Shown: piece by piece, positions 1 through 6,753 of the stretch | Layout: every line of letters starts with the position of its first letter | How positions within the stretch are numbered: position 1 is the stretch's first letter | Assembly (NCBI GenBank): GCA_017478105.1 | Contig: JAFVEF010000032.1 | Coordinates: 1-32,474 of the forward strand | Origin: Bacilli bacterium | GTDB taxonomy: Bacteria > Bacillota_I > Bacilli_A > RF39 > UBA660 | Length of the DNA: 32,474 bases | Direction of reading: 5' to 3' | Position numbers and translations under genes: made by a program | Notes under the pieces: generated by a model | What the model was told of the DNA's origin: nothing | The model's database searches: none | What the model saw: the letters and a program-made list of their open reading frames with translations, nothing else

Positions 1-1613
1 ATATAGAGCATGATAGAGAATATTATGAAAAGAAGTATCCTGAACGAAATCTAGAGAATGGAGCTATGGTTACAAGATATGGTCCTAGTCCAACAGGAAG
101 TGTCCATTTAGGAAATTTATATTCTGCTTTTTGTGATATGATTTATGCAAGACAAAGTAATGGTATTTTCTTTTTACGTGTAGAAGATACGGACTCGAAA
201 AGGGAAGTAGAAGGTGGAGTGGATAATATCGTATCTGTCTTAAAAGGGTTTAATATTACTCCAAATGAAGGATATACATTTGGAGGAGAATACGGTCCTT
301 ATAAACAGAGTGAAAGAGTGGATATCTATCAAACATATGTAAAAGATTTAGTAATTCAAGGATATGCATATCCATGCTTTATGACAGAAGAAGAATTGGC
401 AGCAATTCGTGAAGAACAAGAAATTAATAAAGTAAGAACAGGCGTATATGGAATTTATGCAGCTGATAGAGATTTAAGTTTGGAAGAAATTAAAGAGAAA
501 ATAGAACATGGAGAAGAATATGTTGTTAGACTAAGAAGTGATGGAGATCCAAATAAAACAGTAGAATTTACAGATCTAATCAAAGGAAAAATAAAATTTC
601 CAGAAAATGACGAAGATTTCGTTTTGCTAAAAAAAGATGGAGTTCCAACATATCACTTTGCACATGCAATAGATGATCATTTAATGCATACAACACATGT
701 TATTAGAGGAGATGAGTGGGTATCTTCTATCCCAAAACATGTACAATTATTTAAAATATTAGGATTTAAACGGCCAGAATATGCACATATTGCTCCAATT
801 ACAATTAAAGATCAAGAAACAGGAGCAATTAGAAAATTAAGTAAAAGAAAAGATCCATGGGCAGGAGCAATTTACTATGAAGAAAAAGGAATTCCATTTG
901 ATGCTCTACATCTTTATCTAGCAACGATAACAAATTCTAATTTTGAAGAATGGTACTTACAAAATAGTGAAAAGGAAATATCTGAATTTACCTTTGATTT
1001 TTCAAAACATGCAGTTGGAGGATCAAGCTTCGATAATGATAAATTGACCAATATTTGTAAAACTTATTTTTCGCGCAAAAGTGGAGAAGAAGTATATGAA
1101 GAAACACTTGCTTGGGCCTTAAAACATGATAAAGAATATGCAGAACTTCTACTAGCAAATAAAGAAGATATGATTAGATTCTTAGATATCGAAAAAGAAG
1201 GACCTCGTCCAAGAAAAGATATCGCAATGTATAGTGATGTAAAAGAAGAATTCTCATATGCAATAGATTCATTATTTGAAAAAGAAAACTATTCTAAAAA
1301 TGAATCAGATAAAGAATATGACCTAGATTTAGTATTAGATTATATAAATAATTATTTAAAATTAGATACAGATAATGAAACATGGTTTAATACAGTAAGA
1401 GAATTCGCAAGTAAAAATGGTTATGCTGCATCTCCAAAAGATTATAAGAAAGCACCAGAAGAATATAAAGGACATGTAGGAGATATTTGTGAAGCAATAA
1501 GAGTAATGATAACTGGAAGATTAAAATCACCAGACTTATTTAGTATTATGAAAATTCTTGGCAAAGAAAGAATTTTAAAAAGAATAGATTTATATAAAAA
1601 TAGAAATAAATAA
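1..1613 (+). CDS. gltX: Glutamyl-tRNA synthetase, 5' truncated
   Basis: Class I aminoacyl-tRNA synthetase charging tRNA-Glu with glutamate in the cytoplasm. The HIGH-type motif VHLGN lies right after TRYGPSPTGS near the Met at 66, and the KMSKS-type motif KLSKR lies about 257 residues after that Met, followed by the helical anticodon-binding region. The reading frame stays open upstream of 66 to the window edge (codons from base 3). It encodes a segment ending KKYPERNLENGA directly before MVTRYGPSPTG, which matches the N-terminal extension of the clostridial/Bacilli long GluRS form (typically KYPKRxLPEGAxVTRFAPSPTG). The Met at 66 is therefore internal and the true start is outside the window. 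No terminator follows, so read-through into the next gene at 1661 is possible. Identity is clear; only the 5' end is missing. Confidence 0.95.
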   Translation, partial: IEHDREYYEKKYPERNLENGAMVTRYGPSPTGSVHLGNLYSAFCDMIYARQSNGIFFLRVEDTDSKREVEGGVDNIVSVLKGFNITPNEGYTFGGEYGPYKQSERVDIYQTYVKDLVIQGYAYPCFMTEEELAAIREEQEINKVRTGVYGIYAADRDLSLEEIKEKIEHGEEYVVRLRSDGDPNKTVEFTDLIKGKIKFPENDEDFVLLKKDGVPTYHFAHAIDDHLMHTTHVIRGDEWVSSIPKHVQLFKILGFKRPEYAHIAPITIKDQETGAIRKLSKRKDPWAGAIYYEEKGIPFDALHLYLATITNSNFEEWYLQNSEKEISEFTFDFSKHAVGGSSFDNDKLTNICKTYFSRKSGEEVYEETLAWALKHDKEYAELLLANKEDMIRFLDIEKEGPRPRKDIAMYSDVKEEFSYAIDSLFEKENYSKNESDKEYDLDLVLDYINNYLKLDTDNETWFNTVREFASKNGYAASPKDYKKAPEEYKGHVGDICEAIRVMITGRLKSPDLFSIMKILGKERILKRIDLYKNRNK

Positions 1614-1660
1614 ATAAATATTATTAAAACAACGATATATTAAAATGGGAGGTTTAGTTG

Positions 1661-2449
1661 ATGAGCGAAGATTTACAAAAAGAGATAAAAGAAATAAAAA
1701 AAGAGGTTAATAAAGAAAGAATTACTAATATAAAAAATTCTTCTATAAGAAACTTAAAAATAAATGGTAAAAGGCTGCTTACTAATGCACCTTTTGTTAT
1801 AGCAATAGCAGTACCATTAGGAATATCAAAAGTATTACTAGATGATATTCCCTTTATAAGAACTAATGAAAAAAGATATAAAGAAACTATTACTGAGATT
1901 AATTCTAATGAAGAACTATCATATCAAGAACAATATATTCAAGAAAGAAATTTATATAATAAAAAAATAATATCTATAACTTCAAAATGGTTAGAACAAG
2001 AAGATGGATCATTTTATAGAACAATAAAAAATTTTGAATTAGAAGATAAAACAATCTATGAACTAATACAAGATATTAAAGAATTACCTCAAGTTATCGA
2101 AGATAAATATAAAAAGCCTACTGAAGAAATAGTCGAAACGAAAAAGGATATTACAGAAGAAGAAAAAGGACAAGAAACAACAGTTGTCTTAAAAATATAT
2201 GAAAAGAATAAGGAATATATCTATGCTAAACAAAATTCTAAAGATAACATATATAAAACAATAGAATTTTTAGTATTAGTATTTATCGCTGAGTTATCCG
2301 CACTAGGTTATCATTCTGAATTAAATACTGATTTAAAAGAATATATTAATAAAGTTAATAAAAAATATCCAAAAATATATAATAATAAATTACATAAAGA
2401 ACTAAGTGCTAAACAAGAAGAATTAGAAAAAGTTAAAGTAAAAAAATAA
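1661..2449 (+). CDS. Two-helix membrane protein of amidoligase cluster
   Basis: Protein of unknown function, 262 aa. The start is ATG 1661, 8 nt after GGGAGG at 1647-1652, in preference to the in-frame TTG just before it. The N-terminus is a charged helix rich in Lys/Glu (residues 1-38), then a hydrophobic segment at about 41-60, a long charged middle region (about 65-195) that is probably on one side of the membrane, a second hydrophobic segment at about 201-217, and a Lys/Glu-rich C-terminal helix. The C-terminal part (second helix followed by a KYPKIY-type stretch and charged tail) resembles that of the gene at 2524, suggesting that the two are related. It follows gltX by 47 nt and ends in a terminator at 2449. 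No family was recognised. Its role can only be guessed from proximity to the amidoligases. Confidence 0.75.
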   Translation: MSEDLQKEIKEIKKEVNKERITNIKNSSIRNLKINGKRLLTNAPFVIAIAVPLGISKVLLDDIPFIRTNEKRYKETITEINSNEELSYQEQYIQERNLYNKKIISITSKWLEQEDGSFYRTIKNFELEDKTIYELIQDIKELPQVIEDKYKKPTEEIVETKKDITEEEKGQETTVVLKIYEKNKEYIYAKQNSKDNIYKTIEFLVLVFIAELSALGYHSELNTDLKEYINKVNKKYPKIYNNKLHKELSAKQEELEKVKVKK

Positions 2450-2471
2450 GCAGGTAATACACCTGCTTTTT
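2449..2471 (+). terminator. Intrinsic terminator after 1661 gene
   Basis: Perfect 7-bp stem AGCAGGT (2449-2455) / ACCTGCT (2461-2467) with loop AATAC and a run of T to 2471. The T-run merges into the -35 box of the next promoter. Confidence 0.8.
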
Positions 2472-2498
2472 GACTGTTTTAAGAAAATATGGTATAAT
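2470..2498 (+). promoter_or_regulatory. Sigma-A-type promoter for amidoligase cluster
   Basis: TTGACT (2470-2475), 17-nt spacer, perfect TATAAT (2493-2498), then a short leader to the ATG at 2524. The -35 box begins inside the U-tract of the preceding terminator, so a new transcription unit starts here. Confidence 0.8.
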
Positions 2499-2523
2499 AT
2501 ACTACGTTTTTAGAGGGGTTAAT

Positions 2524-3018
2524 ATGAATAAAGATATCAAATTGAATGAAGAACAATTAAAAAAACAAAAAGAAATGATGGATGGTTTTGAAAAAGAAAT
2601 TCAAAAACTAGAATTTCAAACTAAAAATACTAATTTAATAAACAAAAAAAATAATGTATTAAGAAAATTAAAACTTACCACAACTGTACTTAGATTTACA
2701 CTTCCATATGTACTTGCAACTACAACATCAATAGCATCTTATGTTTTAATAAAAGACTATAACGCAATAAAAATAAGCGAAAGTGGCGTAGAATTAATTA
2801 AAAACGTCGAAGAAAATCCAAATAAAGCATTTAATTCATTTCTTGTAATGTTTCCACTTACTGAAATAACAGCTTATTTATATAGAAAAAGTTCTAATTT
2901 TAATTTCGAAGAAGAAGTAGAAAAGGATTTAAAAAGATTTCCCGAAATATATCAACTAGACAAAGAATTAGAGTTAGAATTAAAAAAAGATAATTATTAT
3001 TGTCTTAAGAGGAAGTAA
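2524..3018 (+). CDS. Small two-helix membrane protein of amidoligase cluster
   Basis: Unrecognised 164-aa protein. The start is ATG 2524 with GAGGGG at 2513-2518. A longer frame from about 2470 would translate the promoter itself and is rejected. It has a charged coiled N-terminal helix (1-50), hydrophobic segments at about 54-76 and 103-120, and an acidic/basic helical tail containing RFPEIY. The last two elements resemble the end of the 1661 product (a KYPKIY-type stretch), so the two look like distant paralogs or share topology. It is the first gene after the strong promoter at 2470 and ends 2 nt before the first amidoligase gene, so it is almost certainly co-transcribed and probably works with that enzyme, for example as membrane anchor, transporter component or substrate. 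That role is inference. Confidence 0.8.
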   Translation: MNKDIKLNEEQLKKQKEMMDGFEKEIQKLEFQTKNTNLINKKNNVLRKLKLTTTVLRFTLPYVLATTTSIASYVLIKDYNAIKISESGVELIKNVEENPNKAFNSFLVMFPLTEITAYLYRKSSNFNFEEEVEKDLKRFPEIYQLDKELELELKKDNYYCLKRK

Positions 3019-3020
3019 TT

Positions 3021-4034
3021 ATGGAAAAAAAGAATACTATTTTTAATTTTATTTATCCATATGATAATGATTTATTAAAAGATCTTAGTGGAGAAGATTT
3101 ACAAATATTATTAGTATTACTAGACGAGTATAAACTAAAATTAAGAAAAGATACTAATATTCCTAAAGATGTAACATTTGGAATAGAAATAGAAGTAGAG
3201 AATCTAAAAGATAGTAAATCTCAAGAAATATATGATAATCTTCCAGATGAAGAATGGAAAGTTACAAATGATTTATCTTTAAGAAAAGGTATTGAAGTAG
3301 TATCTCCAATACTAATAGATGAAAAAAAGACTTGGAAAGAAATATCTAAAATATGTAAATATTTAAAAACAATATCAGAGATATCTTCTAATACAGCTGG
3401 ACATATTCATGTAGGTGCTCAAATAATGGAAGATGATACTAATAAGTGGTTGAATTTATTAAAACTATGGTCAGTATATGAGAATATAATCTTTCGATTT
3501 AGTAATGGGGAATATATAAACAGTAGAATGTCACAACAAAGATTTGCACCTGCTGTCAAAGAACAACTTGAAAAAGAATATGATATTTTAAAAAAATGTG
3601 GTTATGATGTAACAAATACACTTAGAATATTAAAACATGATAGAAACCAAGCAATTAATTTTGAAAATATTTATCTAGATAGATATAATGAATTCTATAA
3701 AAATAATACAATAGAAATAAGATGCCCGAATGGTACCTTAAATCCTATTATCTGGCAGAATAATATAAATTTCTTTACAAAATTTTTATTATATTGTAAT
3801 GATAATGCCTTTGATTATGACACTGTATTAAAAAGAGAAGAAAAAAATAATAAAAATAAAGTAAATTATACAAAGTATGAAACAATTTATCTAGAACAAG
3901 CTTTAGAATTAGCTGATTTATTATTTAATAATAATAAAGATAAAGTATATTTTTTAAGACAATATCTTAAATCTTTTGAAATAGATAAAAGTTATAATAG
4001 TGCTTTAAAAAAAGCAAAAGTATTTACAAAATAA
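3021..4034 (+). CDS. Amidoligase-family enzyme, paralog 1
   Basis: Putative COOH-NH2 ligase of the Amidoligase_2 (glutamine-synthetase-like) family, 337 aa, predicted to use ATP to join a carboxylate to an amine. Family landmarks visible in order: FGIEIEVE (53-60), giving clustered Glu for metal/ATP binding; a DLSLRKGIEVVSPIL segment (84-98); AGHIHVGA (126-133), the paired-His motif; ENIIFRF (154-160); and IEIRCPNGTLNP (231-242), the C-terminal Glu/Arg motif. No transmembrane helix or signal peptide, so it is cytoplasmic. The ATG is preceded by AGAGGAAG. It sits 2 nt after a small membrane-protein gene and 26 nt before its own paralog. Family assignment is firm. Substrate is unknown; members have been proposed to modify peptides, proteins or cell-wall-like metabolites. 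Confidence 0.85.
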   Translation: MEKKNTIFNFIYPYDNDLLKDLSGEDLQILLVLLDEYKLKLRKDTNIPKDVTFGIEIEVENLKDSKSQEIYDNLPDEEWKVTNDLSLRKGIEVVSPILIDEKKTWKEISKICKYLKTISEISSNTAGHIHVGAQIMEDDTNKWLNLLKLWSVYENIIFRFSNGEYINSRMSQQRFAPAVKEQLEKEYDILKKCGYDVTNTLRILKHDRNQAINFENIYLDRYNEFYKNNTIEIRCPNGTLNPIIWQNNINFFTKFLLYCNDNAFDYDTVLKREEKNNKNKVNYTKYETIYLEQALELADLLFNNNKDKVYFLRQYLKSFEIDKSYNSALKKAKVFTK

Positions 4035-4060
4035 AAAAAAGAATAATAGGGGGAATTCCT

Positions 4061-5071
4061 ATGAACAAATTATTTTCTTTCATCAATAAAGATGATAATA
4101 ATAAACTATCTAAAATGAAAGAAGAAGATTTAAATGAACTTTTTAATCTTTTACAAAAGTATAAACTTGAGTATCGTGATACTCTAAATTTAGATAGTAA
4201 TATTAGTTTTGGAACAGAAATAGAATTTGAATTTGCGAATAAAAGCGAAGTATTAGAAAGAATGGTATTAAATTATGCTGATAGTGGATGGTATGTTAAA
4301 CCAGATAAATCCCTTTATTTTGGTTTAGAAATAACATCTCCAATATTAACAGATAATCAAAATACTTGGATACAATTAAAAGATATGTGTACACTAGCAT
4401 CTAATAATGGAGTAGCATCTATTCATTCAGGAGCTCATGTTCATGTAGATAATAGAGTTTTAAAATATAAAAAAGAAAATGTAATAAAATTATTAAAAAT
4501 ATTTTCTGCTTATGAAAATGTAATATTTAGATTTGGTAATGGTGAATATATTAATTGTCGTCAAAAGATAAATCAGTATGCTGAACCAATTGCTCAAGAA
4601 ATATACTTTACTCCAGCTTTTGAATCAAGTAATTTAACCCAAGAACAAATAGATGGAATAATATACCAATTAAAAAGAGATCGCTTTAAATCTTTAAATA
4701 TTAATAATACAGTATTTGAAAAAGAAAAACTAAATGCACCTAAAAATACAGTAGAATTTCGTTCACCTAATGGAACTCTTAATCCAATTATTTGGCAAAA
4801 CAACATAAACTTTATAACTAAACTAGCAAAATATGCAACAAATAATAATTATGATGAAGATACCATTAGAAAAAGAATGTTAATCAATAGTGAAATAATG
4901 TCTAATATTTATGATTATAACATCATGGATATAGATGGTGCCTTAGAACTTGTAGATTTAATATTTGATAATAATTTAGATAAATTATATTTCTTAAGAC
5001 AATATACAAAAGATTTACGACAATCAAGAAGTAAAAATCTTTATTTAAAATCAAAATCATTCACAAAATAA
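4061..5071 (+). CDS. Amidoligase-family enzyme, paralog 2
   Basis: Second amidoligase-family protein, 336 aa, plainly homologous to the preceding gene along its whole length. Shared landmarks are FGTEIEFE (50-57), SLYFGLEITSPIL (84-96), GAHVHVD (124-130), ENVIFRFGNGEYINCR and EFRSPNGTLNPIIWQNNIN. The end, YFLRQYTK...KSKSFTK, also matches YFLRQYLK...KAKVFTK of paralog 1. All putative metal and substrate residues are kept in both copies, so neither looks degenerate. The pair may form a heterodimer or act on different substrates (inference). RBS is GGGGG at 4049-4053. No terminator lies between the two genes, so they form one operon. Confidence 0.85.
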   Translation: MNKLFSFINKDDNNKLSKMKEEDLNELFNLLQKYKLEYRDTLNLDSNISFGTEIEFEFANKSEVLERMVLNYADSGWYVKPDKSLYFGLEITSPILTDNQNTWIQLKDMCTLASNNGVASIHSGAHVHVDNRVLKYKKENVIKLLKIFSAYENVIFRFGNGEYINCRQKINQYAEPIAQEIYFTPAFESSNLTQEQIDGIIYQLKRDRFKSLNINNTVFEKEKLNAPKNTVEFRSPNGTLNPIIWQNNINFITKLAKYATNNNYDEDTIRKRMLINSEIMSNIYDYNIMDIDGALELVDLIFDNNLDKLYFLRQYTKDLRQSRSKNLYLKSKSFTK

Positions 5072-5128
5072 TACGTGTTCGATTGACTTTTATACTATTT
5101 AATAATAACCTAAATATAGGTGATTATT

Positions 5129-5911
5129 ATGCGAATACCAATATTTAATTTAGATAATAATACTAACTATAAAAAAGAGTATTTAAAGATGATTAAAATA
5201 CTAAATAGTAAATGTATTACATTTGATAAAAAAGATTATACTTATTTTGATTATATAAATAATCACATATTTCATAATTGGAAATATCGAAAAACATATC
5301 TTGATTGTTTTGAATACTTAGATAGTATAGGAATTAATTTAAAAAATAAAAAAGTAAATAAAGATTCATTTCTAAATTTATTAGAATTTATATTAAATAT
5401 GCAACTAATAATAGATAATATTAAGTATTATCAAGATAAAACAAAAATATCTATTAAAGGTAAAAGTATAATTAATCATAATATTCCTATAATATTAGAT
5501 GAACTAGGTTATCAAGCTTATCGATTAGAAGATAGAATTATTATTTTAGAAAAAGATATTAATTATGAAGATATCGAGTTATTATTACCAAATGATATAT
5601 TAGAATTATTATATTCATATAAAAACATAAATAATAATAGTATAAAAATGAAAAGATTAATTCTAAATAAAATATATAATTATTTAGAAGATAACATAGA
5701 TAAATATAAGACTCTAAATAATCAAATATATAATACTATAAAACTAATAGTAACAAAAATGGGTATATCAAAAGAAATAGATAAAAAATATCAAGATTTA
5801 TCTAATTATAAATTAAAAAAATATTATGATTACTGTTTTCAAATGATTTGTTACCTAGTAAAAACAGAGAATATTAATAAATATAGAGACGAAATAAAAA
5901 GAGAAGGATAA
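5129..5911 (+). CDS. Unrecognised helical protein after the amidoligases
   Basis: Protein of 260 aa with no family I recognise. The start is ATG 5129, 6 nt after TAGGTG; an in-frame GTG at 5120 overlaps that RBS and is rejected. It is very rich in Lys, Asn, Ile and Tyr, predicted mostly alpha-helical, with no clear membrane segment or signal peptide. A TTGACT at 5083-5088 could be a -35 box, but the matching -10 is poor, so it may be expressed from its own promoter or from the amidoligase operon. The terminator at 5942 follows. Its position next to the amidoligase pair is the only functional hint; it could be a partner or substrate of that system. Confidence 0.65.
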   Translation: MRIPIFNLDNNTNYKKEYLKMIKILNSKCITFDKKDYTYFDYINNHIFHNWKYRKTYLDCFEYLDSIGINLKNKKVNKDSFLNLLEFILNMQLIIDNIKYYQDKTKISIKGKSIINHNIPIILDELGYQAYRLEDRIIILEKDINYEDIELLLPNDILELLYSYKNINNNSIKMKRLILNKIYNYLEDNIDKYKTLNNQIYNTIKLIVTKMGISKEIDKKYQDLSNYKLKKYYDYCFQMICYLVKTENINKYRDEIKREG

Positions 5912-5941
5912 TCTAAATATATAAGAAAAATACAATAATAT

Positions 5942-5977
5942 AGTTAAGTAGAAATACTTAGCTTTTTTTGTTATAAT
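5942..5977 (+). promoter_or_regulatory. Terminator fused to extended -10 promoter
   Basis: A 9-bp hairpin AGTTAAGTA (5942-5950), loop GAAA, TACTTAGCT (5955-5963; one G-T pair) and T-tract to 5969 ends the upstream unit. The last T of the tract plus G5970 begin an extended -10, TGTTATAAT (5969-5977), for the gene at 5996. No good -35 is seen. Confidence 0.7.
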
Positions 5978-5995
5978 CGAATAGGAGGTATCGAT

Positions 5996-6664
5996 ATGAA
6001 TATAAAAAAACTAATAGTAATGGAAGGGGCTTGTGATGGTATAGGTAAAACTACGCAGTTTAATTTATTAAAAAATAAACTAATTGAAGAAAATCACAAT
6101 GTAATATCCCATCATTTCCCAAGTTATAATACATACCAAGGAGTACCGGTAGAAAAATACTTAAATGGAGAATATGGTTCTCCAAAAGAATTATCGCCAT
6201 ACTTTATAAATAGTCTTTATGCCTTAGATAGAGCTATTACTTGGAAAAAAGATTTAAAAGAAAAATATGAAAATAATAATACTATTTTATTAGATAGATA
6301 TACAACATCAAGTATCATATATCAATCAAGTTTAATAGAAGATATAGAAGAAAGAAAAAAGTTTATAGATTATGTATGTGATTTTGAATATAAAAAGTTA
6401 GAAATAAAAGAACCAGATCAAGTAATATTTTTATATGCACCATTTGATGTTGTAACTAAATTAAGAAATAAGAGAAAAACAAATGAAGGAATAATAAATG
6501 ATATTCATGAAAGAGATTTAACTTTTATGAAAAAAGTATATGATAACGCTATGTTTGTAGCAGAATATCTTAATTGGGATATGGTTAACTGTAGTAAAAA
6601 TGATGAAATGGATTCTATAGAAAATATTCATAAAAAGGTATATCAAAAAGTAAAATCAAAATAA
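5996..6664 (+). CDS. tmk: Thymidylate-kinase-like nucleotide kinase
   Basis: P-loop kinase of the dTMP kinase family (222 aa, normal length), expected to phosphorylate dTMP to dTDP for DNA synthesis. Walker A lies in EGACDGIGKTTQ (10-21), the substrate-side ALDRA motif at 76-80, and the DRYTTSSIIYQ motif at 100-110; a Lys/Arg-rich stretch near NKRKTNEG could be the LID. The P-loop has one residue more than the usual EGxDGxGKTTQ, so the Walker A begins with Ala12 instead of Gly. The start ATG follows AGGAGG at 5983-5988, and the gene has its own extended -10 promoter. It is monocistronic and not next to holB, the usual tmk neighbour. A deoxynucleoside kinase of related specificity is the main alternative. 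Confidence 0.8.
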   Translation: MNIKKLIVMEGACDGIGKTTQFNLLKNKLIEENHNVISHHFPSYNTYQGVPVEKYLNGEYGSPKELSPYFINSLYALDRAITWKKDLKEKYENNNTILLDRYTTSSIIYQSSLIEDIEERKKFIDYVCDFEYKKLEIKEPDQVIFLYAPFDVVTKLRNKRKTNEGIINDIHERDLTFMKKVYDNAMFVAEYLNWDMVNCSKNDEMDSIENIHKKVYQKVKSK

Positions 6665-6692
6665 TACTTATGTCAAATCAAGTAAAGAATCG

Positions 6693-6721
6693 TTGAAAAA
6701 AAAGACATTTTTCGTTATAAT
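6693..6721 (+). promoter_or_regulatory. Promoter of parE
   Basis: TTGAAA (6693-6698), 17-nt spacer, TATAAT (6716-6721), followed by AGGAG and the ATG at 6754. Near-consensus housekeeping promoter. Confidence 0.8.
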
Positions 6722-6753
6722 GTAATAGAGAAAATATTAGGAGTGATAATTTT

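Noticed and set aside
66-68. ATG at 66 as the start of gltX
   Set aside because: The frame is open upstream to base 3 and encodes the family's N-terminal extension (KKYPERNLENGA), so this Met is internal.
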